Assembly (NCBI GenBank): GCA_000621425.1
Contig: KK211276.1
Span: 124,001-188,000 of the forward strand
Direction: 5' to 3'
DNA from: Lachnospiraceae bacterium AB2028
Lineage (GTDB): Bacteria > Bacillota > Clostridia > Lachnospirales > Lachnospiraceae
Length of the DNA stretch: 64,000 bases
Shown here: positions 1 through 8,781 of the stretch, piece by piece
Position numbering within the stretch: position 1 is the stretch's first letter
How the letters are laid out: each line of letters begins with the position of its first letter
The notes under the pieces: generated by a model
Database searches by the model: none
Told to the model about the DNA's origin: nothing
The model's input: only the letters and a program-made list of their open reading frames with translations
Made by a program: the position numbers and the translations under genes

Positions 1-992
1 GTAGCTAAATCCGTAGTTTCGTAATTGCTTGCCCCGTCTGACTTAAGCACTATGCAGGGAGGATACTCCTTTTTATCGCTTTCTTCAGCGATATCCACCA
101 CCAGTGCTCCCTCTGAAAGATATGCAAATCCGTCTGCTTTCATCTTATCAACCATTTCAGGGATCATATCGTCAACATCAGATTCGCCCATCCACAAGTC
201 AAAAGAAACATCCAGTTTCTCATAATTCTTTTTAAGGTCAGTAACAGAAACTTTCAGGATCTGTTTCCACAGTTCCCTGTAGCCGCGTCGGCCTTCCTGC
301 AGCTCTTTGGTATTCTGTAATGCACGTTTCTTGTATTCTTCGTCTTTTTTACATTTTCCGCTGGCAATAGGATAGATTTCCTCAAGCTCCGATATGGTAA
401 ATGGCGGCTCCTCAGGATATTCGCCGGTAAATTTTTCATCAAAATATACCAGCTCCGGTTTCCTCTCCTTCAGTTCAGTAATAATCTGTCCCATAGGCAT
501 TCCCCAGTCACCAAGATGAACATCACCTATGACCTTATGCCCCGCATAACGGGATATGCGTTTAATGCTCTCACCGATTATCGCAGGCCGCAGATGTCCA
601 ACATGAAGGGGTTTTGCCACATTCGGTCCGCCGTAATCAATAACTATGGTCTGCTGTTTTTCAGGCGCCTCAAGGCCGAACTTATCACTTGCAAACATCT
701 CCCCTGCATATTCAGTAAGAAACGCTTCAGATACTTTAAGGTTGATAAAGCCAGGTGCCACCGCCTCAACCGAAGAAAAGACTTTTGATTCTTCAAGCTG
801 CTTTACCACATCTTCCGCAATCATGATAGGTGCTTTATGGAAAAGCTTTGCTCCCGCCATAGCACCATTACACTGGTACTCGCAAAGGTCCGGCCTGTTG
901 CTTACCGTCACCCTTCCCAGGCTGCCGTCATACCCTGCGGCCTCAAAAGCCTTTTTCATTTCATTTTCAAGTTTTACGATGAATTTTTCCAT
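1..992 (-). CDS. argS: Arginyl-tRNA synthetase, N-terminal part (runs off window)
   Basis: Class I aminoacyl-tRNA synthetase that charges tRNA-Arg in the cytoplasm. The minus strand reads open from an ATG at 992 to the window edge, about 330 residues. The N-terminal additional domain typical of ArgS (VSNRPDLCEYQCNGAM) is followed by the class I signature as PLHVGHLRPAIIGES and then GDVHLGDWGMPMGQ. The KMSKS loop and anticodon-binding domain lie outside the window. The start is supported by AAAGGA a few bases upstream. It lies 35 nt after queH on the same strand, so the two may be co-transcribed. Confidence 0.95.
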   Translation of the reverse strand, partial: MEKFIVKLENEMKKAFEAAGYDGSLGRVTVSNRPDLCEYQCNGAMAGAKLFHKAPIMIAEDVVKQLEESKVFSSVEAVAPGFINLKVSEAFLTEYAGEMFASDKFGLEAPEKQQTIVIDYGGPNVAKPLHVGHLRPAIIGESIKRISRYAGHKVIGDVHLGDWGMPMGQIITELKERKPELVYFDEKFTGEYPEEPPFTISELEEIYPIASGKCKKDEEYKKRALQNTKELQEGRRGYRELWKQILKVSVTDLKKNYEKLDVSFDLWMGESDVDDMIPEMVDKMKADGFAYLSEGALVVDIAEESDKKEYPPCIVLKSDGASNYETTDLA

Positions 993-1027
993 ATTTTCCT
1001 TTCCGCCGTATTTGTCCGGCTCCCTCC

Positions 1028-1711
1028 TTAATAAGACTGCCTTCTTCTCTCTGATTCCTTTTTTGAAAAGACACAGCCGCAATAATCCTGTCTGTACAAT
1101 CCGTATTCCTTTGAGAGTTCTATCGATCTCTGATACCCGCCCCTTTTTTTAAAATCCGAGGGCAAAAAATATGTCCCAAACTTCTCCGCCGCTTCCCGGC
1201 CTAAATAGTTTAACACAGATGCGTTTTTTAATGGAGAGATTGTTAATGTGGTGGTAAAACAGTCAAAACCGTTTTCTGCTGCATATTTAGCGGTTTCATA
1301 TAACCTAAGCCTGAAACACTTCACACACCTAAGTCCGCCTTCAGGTTCATTTTCAAATCCTTTCACGGCTTTCATAAACTCTTCCGTCGAATAACTGCCG
1401 GCAGCATACTTGATTATACCACCTTCTGTTTTGTTATATTCAGATATAAGTCTTTCAAGTTCGTTTGCCCTTTTTTCATATTCATCCGCATTTGTTATAT
1501 TTGGATTAAAGAAAAAGTCCGTAATATCAAAATACTGCCTGAGATATTCCAGACAGTAACTGGAACAAGGGGCACAACAACTATGGAGCAGGAGCCGTCC
1601 GCGCTCCCCCCTTTCCTTCATACTCCTTATGTATTCATCTGTTTTCTTCTGGAAATTATCTTTCGGAAGTGCCAGTATCTCTTCATCCGTCAGCAAGCAC
1701 ATATCATTCAC
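1028..1711 (-). CDS. queH: Epoxyqueuosine reductase QueH
   Basis: QueH (formerly DUF208) performs the last step of queuosine synthesis, reducing epoxyqueuosine in tRNA to queuosine with Fe-S chemistry. The 227-residue product has the family's cysteine sets: HSCCAPCSSY near residue 43, RCVKCFRLRL in the middle and QDYCGCVFS near the C terminus. Length is normal. Its ATG overlaps the stop of the upstream EAL gene by 8 nt and has no good ribosome site of its own, so it is probably translated by coupling. Its position between a c-di-GMP gene and argS says little about function beyond tRNA biology. Confidence 0.93.
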   Translation of the reverse strand: MNDMCLLTDEEILALPKDNFQKKTDEYIRSMKERGERGRLLLHSCCAPCSSYCLEYLRQYFDITDFFFNPNITNADEYEKRANELERLISEYNKTEGGIIKYAAGSYSTEEFMKAVKGFENEPEGGLRCVKCFRLRLYETAKYAAENGFDCFTTTLTISPLKNASVLNYLGREAAEKFGTYFLPSDFKKRGGYQRSIELSKEYGLYRQDYCGCVFSKKESERRRQSY

Positions 1712-4058
1712 AATAATTGTTTATAAACTCCTCAGCAGGAATCGGCCTCGCATAATAGAATCCCTGTACCTTCCTCACACCGATGCTACGCAGGAACTCC
1801 ACATGTTCTTGATTTTCCACGCCTTCGCAGACTACATCCATGCCGATATCGTTAATCATCTCGACAATCTTGCGAAGCACTTTTCTACTCTTTTCATTAT
1901 CCACGGATGCAGAGAAGAAAATCCTGTCAATCTTTATTACATCAAAAGGAACATCCTTCAGCATATTCAGTGATGAATAGCCGGAACCGAAATCATCCAT
2001 GTTAAGCTTGACGCCGCATGCTCTCAGTTTATCAAGGACACTGAATATCCTGTCTTTCTCATCCTCGAAAACGGTCTCCGTTATCTCAAGCTCCACTAAG
2101 CCCTCAGGAATCTTGTACTTCCTGAGAATATCAACCACATTGTCAAGATAGTCCGGGTTATGCAGCAGAACTCTGGACTGGTTTACCGAAACAGGATAAA
2201 CCATCTTTCCTTCCTTCTGAAGGTTGCATACCATCTGGCAGACAGTCTCCAGCATGTAAAAATCCAGCATTTCTATGAAACCGTTCTTCTCAAACAAAGG
2301 AATGAACTCATCAGGCCTTACTATCTTTCCGTCAGACCTTACCCAGCGCACCAGTGCCTCGCAGCCACAGACCGTGTTTTTCTCTATATCCCATTTAGCC
2401 TGAAGATAAACTTTAAATTCTCCCGACGCCAGTGCATGCTGCATCTGTGATTCGATCAGGTTTGCCTTATGCATGTTGGATGCTATCTCTTCGGAATATG
2501 TAAGACGGTTATGTTTCTCATCACCCCTAAGCATCCTGCGGGCTGCGTTTGCCCTGTCTATCATAACATCCACATCTTTTTCATGTTTACGCACCTGATA
2601 TACACCAAGCTTGAATTTAATGGGATACTTAATACCCACACCCCTGGCAGCAGCATTCACAGCCGCACGAAACGCCTCAAGTCTTCCATCCAGGCTCGCA
2701 TCATTTACCATCAAAGCAAGGAACTGATCCGCATTCATTCTTACGCAGAGTTCTCTGGAACCAAAACAGCTCTCGAATTCTTTTACGCAGGCCTTAAGAA
2801 CCTGATCCGCTTTTACATGGCCATAGGATTCGTTGATATATCTGAAATTTGCTATATCAAAACGGCATATAACATAAGGCATTTCCTTATTGTCATGCAA
2901 CAGAATCTGTGCAAACTCATTAAAATAGTTCACATTCTTTCCACCGGTAAGAGGATCCTCATATGCCAGTCGTTCAGCCGTATCACTGGTTCTGCGTGCA
3001 ATAAGCCAGACATACATTATCGCACCTATCATTATGCAAATAATAGTCAGGCAAGTGGATACACTTCTGTATATCATGGGCTGTACGCCGCTCTCAATGA
3101 TATTTGAATTGTAACGGGTAACAAGATAAAGTCTGTATGAATCCAGAACCGGCGCATATGAAACCTGGAATTTGTATCCGTCAGAATCACGCAATGTGAT
3201 CATTCCCTCTTCGTCATTGGAAATCCCCCTGGTAAGGTTCTGTATAGTCTGCCTCGTACGAGTCTTGCCGTCAGCCTCTTCATCAAGCATTTCCTGAACG
3301 GTAATACCTACAGCAGTTTCCGCTGACGCCGGCACTTCCACTCCTTCATCCCCCGATACCGTAACAGGCATATTCTCAGCGTTGCCAACCTTCCCGGAAC
3401 TGGTAGCAAGTATCTTCCCCTGCCTATTTACGAGCAGCAGCTCCGCTTCTTCAGTCTGTGACGCGAAAGTTTCCCTTGCGAAAATTCTTTCCGTATCAAT
3501 AGGTATAAAGATAAATCCAACGCACTCACCCTTGATGTGAATAGGCGCTATTGTTACTACATCAGATGAATCAATGCAGGAAATAAGAGCCCCTGCCTCT
3601 GTGACCATCGTCTTGCCTTCTGCTATTTTGTATCCTTTGAAATACTCAAAAAGATTCTCATGAACTTCCGGGTAATATCTTTCTCCGTCAAGGTATATAA
3701 AGCCGTCTCCGCCCACATAACCTATGTGAGCCCGTTCGTCAACTGTGGTAAAACGCCCTTCTACATCAAGTACCTCATCAATGGAATACATCGACTCAAA
3801 TGTCGACAATACTCCGGCCATATTTCTTGCAGTTTCAGCTTCCCTTGAATAATAACGGCCCAGAATGGATGCAGATAAGATATGATGTTCCTGGAAATCA
3901 TCGGATATTTCCTTGCGATATGCTGACTCCATGGACATGCTCATTGCAAGGCTTAAGCCCACGCTAAATAAAAGCATCACCAATGCCGTAACCAGAATAG
4001 ACTTAACAGAACTATCTTCCCTTATTCCCTTTTTTTCCTTCTTGTCCCTTTTTAACAT
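1704..4058 (-). CDS. Membrane sensor with degenerate GGDEF and intact EAL (c-di-GMP phosphodiesterase)
   Basis: The 784-residue protein has a TM segment near 20-42, an extracytoplasmic Cache-like sensor region to about 330, a second TM segment (about 333-353), a GGDEF domain (about 365-510) and a C-terminal EAL domain. The GGDEF motif has decayed: the equivalent stretch reads RMNADQF, so no cyclase activity is expected. The EAL domain keeps CEALVRW, LEITETVFE, NMDDFGSGYSSL, IKIDRIF and CEGVE, so it should hydrolyse c-di-GMP, perhaps with the dead GGDEF as a regulatory domain. It has its own promoter at 4094-4122. The ligand of the sensor domain is unknown. Confidence 0.92.
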   Translation of the reverse strand: MLKRDKKEKKGIREDSSVKSILVTALVMLLFSVGLSLAMSMSMESAYRKEISDDFQEHHILSASILGRYYSREAETARNMAGVLSTFESMYSIDEVLDVEGRFTTVDERAHIGYVGGDGFIYLDGERYYPEVHENLFEYFKGYKIAEGKTMVTEAGALISCIDSSDVVTIAPIHIKGECVGFIFIPIDTERIFARETFASQTEEAELLLVNRQGKILATSSGKVGNAENMPVTVSGDEGVEVPASAETAVGITVQEMLDEEADGKTRTRQTIQNLTRGISNDEEGMITLRDSDGYKFQVSYAPVLDSYRLYLVTRYNSNIIESGVQPMIYRSVSTCLTIICIMIGAIMYVWLIARRTSDTAERLAYEDPLTGGKNVNYFNEFAQILLHDNKEMPYVICRFDIANFRYINESYGHVKADQVLKACVKEFESCFGSRELCVRMNADQFLALMVNDASLDGRLEAFRAAVNAAARGVGIKYPIKFKLGVYQVRKHEKDVDVMIDRANAARRMLRGDEKHNRLTYSEEIASNMHKANLIESQMQHALASGEFKVYLQAKWDIEKNTVCGCEALVRWVRSDGKIVRPDEFIPLFEKNGFIEMLDFYMLETVCQMVCNLQKEGKMVYPVSVNQSRVLLHNPDYLDNVVDILRKYKIPEGLVELEITETVFEDEKDRIFSVLDKLRACGVKLNMDDFGSGYSSLNMLKDVPFDVIKIDRIFFSASVDNEKSRKVLRKIVEMINDIGMDVVCEGVENQEHVEFLRSIGVRKVQGFYYARPIPAEEFINNYCE

Positions 4059-4093
4059 CGCGCTAACAGGAATAGTCCCCCAATATCCCTACA

Positions 4094-4122
4094 ATTATAC
4101 CATAATCATATACTGCCCGCAA
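4094..4122 (-). promoter_or_regulatory. SigA-type promoter for the EAL gene
   Basis: On the minus strand TTGCGG (4117-4122) and TATAAT (4094-4099) are separated by 17 nt. A TG sits one base before the -10, giving an extended -10 box. It lies about 35 nt upstream of the start at 4058, in the 105-nt gap after the transglutaminase gene, and indicates independent transcription of the EAL gene and queH. Confidence 0.6.
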
Positions 4123-4163
4123 TCTCACGCCTTTTGCGGAAAAGCATTATTTTCGCTATCTAC

Positions 4164-6776
4164 TTAAATTTTCCTAAGCAGCTTTATCCCGCGCTTGTAT
4201 TCATCATTTTCCAATGATTTGCCGGAATATGCTGCCTTCCTGAGAAGCACCATTATTTCTCCGAGCTCCGCAACTGTAATTGACGGTGCTTTTACGTAAA
4301 CAGCTTTACGTTTTTTCTTTCCGAATGCCTGCTTTTTTTCTGCTTTCCCGTCTTCAATCCATTTTTTTATGAAATCTTCCGTATCACGGAGCGTCTGGTT
4401 CTTTTTACAAAGCAGACGTCTCTTGTAAAGTTTTCTTGGAACCCGCTTGTACCGTTCAAGCAACGCCCCTGCATAGTCGCCGTTTTTCAGCATTTTTCCG
4501 CTCTTTATTATCGGTTTCAAGTAGCGATACAGATAAACCGCAGCGAACACAGCTGTCAGTGTACCTAATATCCAGCAAAATGGCTTAAAAAGGAAATCCA
4601 TCGCCCTAAAAGCGCCACTGCCCCTACTTATATTTCCATATGCAACATCTCCGGAGTTACCATCATCATTTTCAACAGTATTTCTCGCTGTCTGATAGAG
4701 CAGTCCTTCAAACAGGGCATACAGGCTCAATTGAGATGTGCTGAGTTCATCGTCGTCAGAAGGTGGCGTCATCTCATACGGTATCCAGCCATACCCATCA
4801 AGATAAATTTCAATCCACGCATGAGCGCTTCCGTCCGTGACATCCACTTCTACAATTCCTGCATTTTCATAAGTCTCGCTGCTGACCTGCCATTCTGACA
4901 CATCCCCTTCAATACCATCCGAATCCATCACATCCTCATAGGATATTGCATATCCTTCAACGTATCGCGTAGGTATTCCGAGGCACCTTAAAAGTAAGGC
5001 TGATGAAGATGCAAAATGTGCGCAAAATCCTCTATGCTGCACATTAAGAAAATATGTAACCACATCTTCGTTATAGGGCGTCACGCCAGGAGACATGGTA
5101 TACTCAAAATTATTTCTAAAATAGACCGCAAGATCCGAAACCGCATCAAGCCGTTCCTGCTGTGCCCTTTGGTATGCATCTGCATCGTTCACATCCACAT
5201 CGTCCCACTTTGATGCATCATATTCAATACCCGCTTCTTCAAGGAACTTTTCCAGTTCTTCCTTCTGCTCATCCGGCACCGTCAGATAAGTGTCATAAAC
5301 ATATTTTTCGTATTCATCCGTAACATTCGGATTTGGCTGATATGATAATAACATCTCATAGGGGACAAATAAAACCTCATAATTATCCCATGCATCACCG
5401 GATGCAAATTCATTTATTTTGTCATCATCGTCCAGCATCGCAAAACTTTCGCCATAATTCTGATTTGCATAGTCAGTTGTTTCTTCCGCAATTACATCAC
5501 CGCATTTTGCCTTGTTGTATGTGGCATAGTAACTGTAATACGGCCTAAAGAAATAAGATCGCCCTGCATCAATATTCGATATCCACATCTTTGAGTATTC
5601 ACCATCAGCAGGAAGTACAGGATCCGGCATAAGCGGTACATCCTCACTAACATCATTAGAATAACCCTTAAAGGAACTATTCTCATAATTAACCCCCGTA
5701 TACGCCTTAAGATACACAGTTCCTGTCGAATACGGAACAAACCGTACATACATATCGGTCTGGAAATCCGGTGCCACATTACCAATACCGCCCAACTTTC
5801 CTTCTGCCAATCCACCTTTTGCCCGGTATCTGTTCAAAAGAGAGCCCAAGCCTTCCTGGACAGCAGTTTTCACATAAGCATCCGTTGTATTCTTCACCTT
5901 ATTCGAGACATATTTACTTCCCAATTCCGAAAAGATTCCCGATACCACCAGTAAAAATACTGTTGCTATAAGCAGACTGTAGCCTGCTATAGTAAGCATA
6001 CCGGAGCTGGTAGAAAGATATACATGGATATGTTTTTCCGTACCAGCCCTTGTCTTTTTTCTCGTCCTGTCAAACTCTTCCCCTTTTGCATTTTTGTAAG
6101 GGAGCGAAAAGTGGCCGGAACGCCTGAGCAAAGCAACCGACACATATACCGTGATAAGCATCACAAGGTATGGCACCGACGGGGTCAGATCAATATAGAA
6201 CACAGTCTGGAGCGGCAGGAAAGTTAATAGAAAAGTTGCCGGCAGGTTCATATATCCTGATATTGCAATATTTAGTAATATCGAGAAAAACCATCCTATA
6301 AATATCATTGCATAGGACACAGTAACATATCTGTTGGTGACATACTCAGCCGCCTCCCTGACCGAAAGCAATGCAAAAAAATCACTATACTTGTTGTAAA
6401 GCACGTTCACAAAAGCCTGATAACCAGAGTTTATATACCAGTATGACGATATGGAAAAAACAATAAAACCGGCAAATACTACGATATAACCTATATAAAA
6501 AGATACCTTATTGTAGTAAAGGAACGCCGAAAAGAAGGCCAACACAAAAAGCGCAAGCACAACTATAGGCCACGCATACTGCAGCCCTACAGCAGATACA
6601 ACTCCGCCTACGGTACCATATGTAGCCATAAAGATAAGGCAGGCTCTGATAAAGCACAAAAAGAAACGATTAGATTTATTGCCGGTACTGAAATCCCCCA
6701 TAGCAAGACCGAACCGATTAAGTTCATCAGCCCTCTGATTCAGTTCTTTTCTTTTTGTCCCAAAGACCACTGCCAT
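4164..6776 (-). CDS. Transglutaminase-like membrane protein (TgpA-like)
   Basis: About 870 residues: an N-terminal block of about six TM segments, another TM near 260, a long extracytoplasmic region with a transglutaminase-core domain, a final TM and a basic cytoplasmic tail. The core has Cys585 in GFCAHFASS and His652 in SAHAWIEI. The third catalytic position, normally Asp in a DPTP-like motif, is Glu668 in YEMTPP. A TTG at 6785 is in frame, but ATG 6776 has GAGGAG 11 nt upstream and is preferred. It closes a MoxR-DUF58-transglutaminase operon, a widespread arrangement of unknown exact role, often linked to cell envelope or protease-like functions. Confidence 0.88.
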   Translation of the reverse strand: MAVVFGTKRKELNQRADELNRFGLAMGDFSTGNKSNRFFLCFIRACLIFMATYGTVGGVVSAVGLQYAWPIVVLALFVLAFFSAFLYYNKVSFYIGYIVVFAGFIVFSISSYWYINSGYQAFVNVLYNKYSDFFALLSVREAAEYVTNRYVTVSYAMIFIGWFFSILLNIAISGYMNLPATFLLTFLPLQTVFYIDLTPSVPYLVMLITVYVSVALLRRSGHFSLPYKNAKGEEFDRTRKKTRAGTEKHIHVYLSTSSGMLTIAGYSLLIATVFLLVVSGIFSELGSKYVSNKVKNTTDAYVKTAVQEGLGSLLNRYRAKGGLAEGKLGGIGNVAPDFQTDMYVRFVPYSTGTVYLKAYTGVNYENSSFKGYSNDVSEDVPLMPDPVLPADGEYSKMWISNIDAGRSYFFRPYYSYYATYNKAKCGDVIAEETTDYANQNYGESFAMLDDDDKINEFASGDAWDNYEVLFVPYEMLLSYQPNPNVTDEYEKYVYDTYLTVPDEQKEELEKFLEEAGIEYDASKWDDVDVNDADAYQRAQQERLDAVSDLAVYFRNNFEYTMSPGVTPYNEDVVTYFLNVQHRGFCAHFASSSALLLRCLGIPTRYVEGYAISYEDVMDSDGIEGDVSEWQVSSETYENAGIVEVDVTDGSAHAWIEIYLDGYGWIPYEMTPPSDDDELSTSQLSLYALFEGLLYQTARNTVENDDGNSGDVAYGNISRGSGAFRAMDFLFKPFCWILGTLTAVFAAVYLYRYLKPIIKSGKMLKNGDYAGALLERYKRVPRKLYKRRLLCKKNQTLRDTEDFIKKWIEDGKAEKKQAFGKKKRKAVYVKAPSITVAELGEIMVLLRKAAYSGKSLENDEYKRGIKLLRKI

Positions 6777-6781
6777 CTGTT

Positions 6782-7819
6782 TCAATACTCCTCTATAATC
6801 TCAGGCATAACTACACTGCCTCTATGTATCCTTATCACTCCCGGCATATCCGGGTACTGTCTGCAGAAAATATCATAGATCTGTGACGAAACACCAGCCT
6901 TAAGCCCGCTATAGACATCATATATTCGGTAGAGCACCGTATCAAGCTCCTCAGGGCTGGCCACTTTATGCATTTCCAAAAAATCTCCTGTATCCCCGAC
7001 GATCGCCACACGAAAAGTTTCCTTTCTTTTCAGCAACTCTTTTCCACAGGCATAAAACGTTTCCATATCATCCTTGAGAAAATCAAATTCAAATTCCGGC
7101 AGCACCACGTAATAAAGATCTTTTGTCCGGTCATACTCCTTTACCATAATCTCGTCTTTTCTCGCAGATATCTTCCAATGTATATCCCTGAGTCTGTCAC
7201 CATTCCTATACTCACGAACCTCCTTTATATCCGTGGTAAGATCTCCATCCCCTGTGGATACAGCTTCATCAGAAGGAATACTTACTTTTGTGAATTTCAA
7301 AGGTGGAAGCAGCCTTTCCGCAGGCATCACCGGAAACTCTATAATTTTTTCATAGGGATAAGTAAATGTACAGAAATGAAGAAAATCAGTGACCGACAAA
7401 GATGAAAATACCACCCGCACCATCCCTGGCATAGATGTCTCAATCGGGATACGCACTTCCTTAATCCGCTTTGCCTCTGCAGGCATAACTACCTCATTTT
7501 CAAAACTTCCCATCAGAGAATTGCCAAGAGAAAAGCCAAGTCTGCAATTCAGCAGGGGAACAATTGTAGGATTATTAAGCTTTATTGTGAGATTAACAGA
7601 CTGGGTTACGCTGATGTCGCTTTTTTTATCTACGCACACATCCGGTTCGAGCCGTTCTGCACACATCAGTGTGATAAAAACAGAAACCGGGACAAGAATT
7701 ACCATCAAAAGCAACAGGACAGCAACAAGCGGCTGTCTGTAAAAAACTGCCCCCAGAACAAACAGAAGTATCGTCAAAGTATAAGAAATAATATAAAGCG
7801 GATGATATGTTCTGTACAT
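6782..7819 (-). CDS. DUF58 family protein
   Basis: Membrane-anchored DUF58 protein of 345 residues. Two hydrophobic segments occupy residues 8-50. The family signature YRNGDRLRDIHWKISARK lies near residue 200, followed by VKEYD and a vWA-like C-terminal half. DUF58 proteins are regularly encoded next to MoxR ATPases and transglutaminases, and this is the middle gene of that trio. It starts 21 nt after moxR, and its stop lies just before the transglutaminase start. Molecular function is not established for the family. Confidence 0.9.
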   Translation of the reverse strand: MYRTYHPLYIISYTLTILLFVLGAVFYRQPLVAVLLLLMVILVPVSVFITLMCAERLEPDVCVDKKSDISVTQSVNLTIKLNNPTIVPLLNCRLGFSLGNSLMGSFENEVVMPAEAKRIKEVRIPIETSMPGMVRVVFSSLSVTDFLHFCTFTYPYEKIIEFPVMPAERLLPPLKFTKVSIPSDEAVSTGDGDLTTDIKEVREYRNGDRLRDIHWKISARKDEIMVKEYDRTKDLYYVVLPEFEFDFLKDDMETFYACGKELLKRKETFRVAIVGDTGDFLEMHKVASPEELDTVLYRIYDVYSGLKAGVSSQIYDIFCRQYPDMPGVIRIHRGSVVMPEIIEEY

Positions 7820-7840
7820 TTATATAAAATCCGATAAAAA

Positions 7841-8770
7841 TTAACTGATCCTGGGTACTTCCACCTGACCAAGTACGCGTTTCAGCGCTTCTTCTGTACT
7901 TATCCCGGACGCCTTGGCCTGTCCGCCAAGACGAACCCGGTGTCCCGCAACAGCATACCATACATCATGCACATCCTCAGGAATCACGTAATTCCGTCCC
8001 TGAACGTATGCATAAGCCTTAGCCATCTTAAGCACTGCAATGCTTCCACGGGGCGAAAGTCCCAACGCAAAATACATAGGATCCCTGGTGGTTTCCGTCA
8101 GTTTCACAATATATTCATAAATAACGTCCGAAACAAAAACTTCCTTTACCTCAGCCTGCATGGAAATAATCTTTTCCGTATCCGCAACAGCATTTACCCG
8201 GGTAAGGGTCACCGAAGAATCCCCCTTCAGCACTGCTAATGCGTTTTCAAAATCCGGATATCCCATGGTAAGGCAGATCATAAATCTGTCCAGCTGTGAT
8301 TCCGGCAGCTTTTGTGTACCAGATGATCCAAAAGGATTGTCCGTCGCAAGCACAAAGAAGGGCTCCGGCATATATCTGGTTACGCCTTCAACAGTAGCGT
8401 GACGTTCTTCCATAACCTCTAAAAGCGCAGACTGTGTTTTGGGTGATGTCCTGTTTATCTCATCAGCGAGAAAAAGATTTGTATAGATGCTGCCGGGCTG
8501 AAATCTGAATTCACCGGCATTCTTGTCATAAAGGTTAAATCCCAGCAGGTCACTGGGCATTACATCAGGCGTAAACTGTACTCGCCTGTATGCAAGGGAA
8601 AGTGCCTTGGAAAAAGCAACAGCCAGAGTGGTCTTCCCCACTCCCGGTATATCTTCCAGAAGTACATGTCCCCCGGCAAGTATGGCACACAGCGTAAGTT
8701 TTATCACTTCATCTTTTCCGTGTATAACCTTCTTTACTTCATCGATTATCTGATCTGACACTGTTGCCAT
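7841..8770 (-). CDS. MoxR-family AAA+ ATPase
   Basis: A 309-residue MoxR-type AAA+ ATPase with Walker A GVGKTT at 43-48, Walker B LFLADEINR near 99-107 and the family's VMEERHATVEG and ATDNPFG (sensor 1) motifs. MoxR ATPases are thought to act as chaperones that remodel or activate partner proteins, usually the vWA/DUF58 proteins encoded beside them. The start has AAGGAG 7 nt upstream. It begins 11 nt after the stop of the GGDEF-EAL gene, so the four genes from 10482 down to 4164 are likely one transcript. Confidence 0.93.
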   Translation of the reverse strand: MATVSDQIIDEVKKVIHGKDEVIKLTLCAILAGGHVLLEDIPGVGKTTLAVAFSKALSLAYRRVQFTPDVMPSDLLGFNLYDKNAGEFRFQPGSIYTNLFLADEINRTSPKTQSALLEVMEERHATVEGVTRYMPEPFFVLATDNPFGSSGTQKLPESQLDRFMICLTMGYPDFENALAVLKGDSSVTLTRVNAVADTEKIISMQAEVKEVFVSDVIYEYIVKLTETTRDPMYFALGLSPRGSIAVLKMAKAYAYVQGRNYVIPEDVHDVWYAVAGHRVRLGGQAKASGISTEEALKRVLGQVEVPRIS

Positions 8771-8781
8771 AATTTTTCTCC

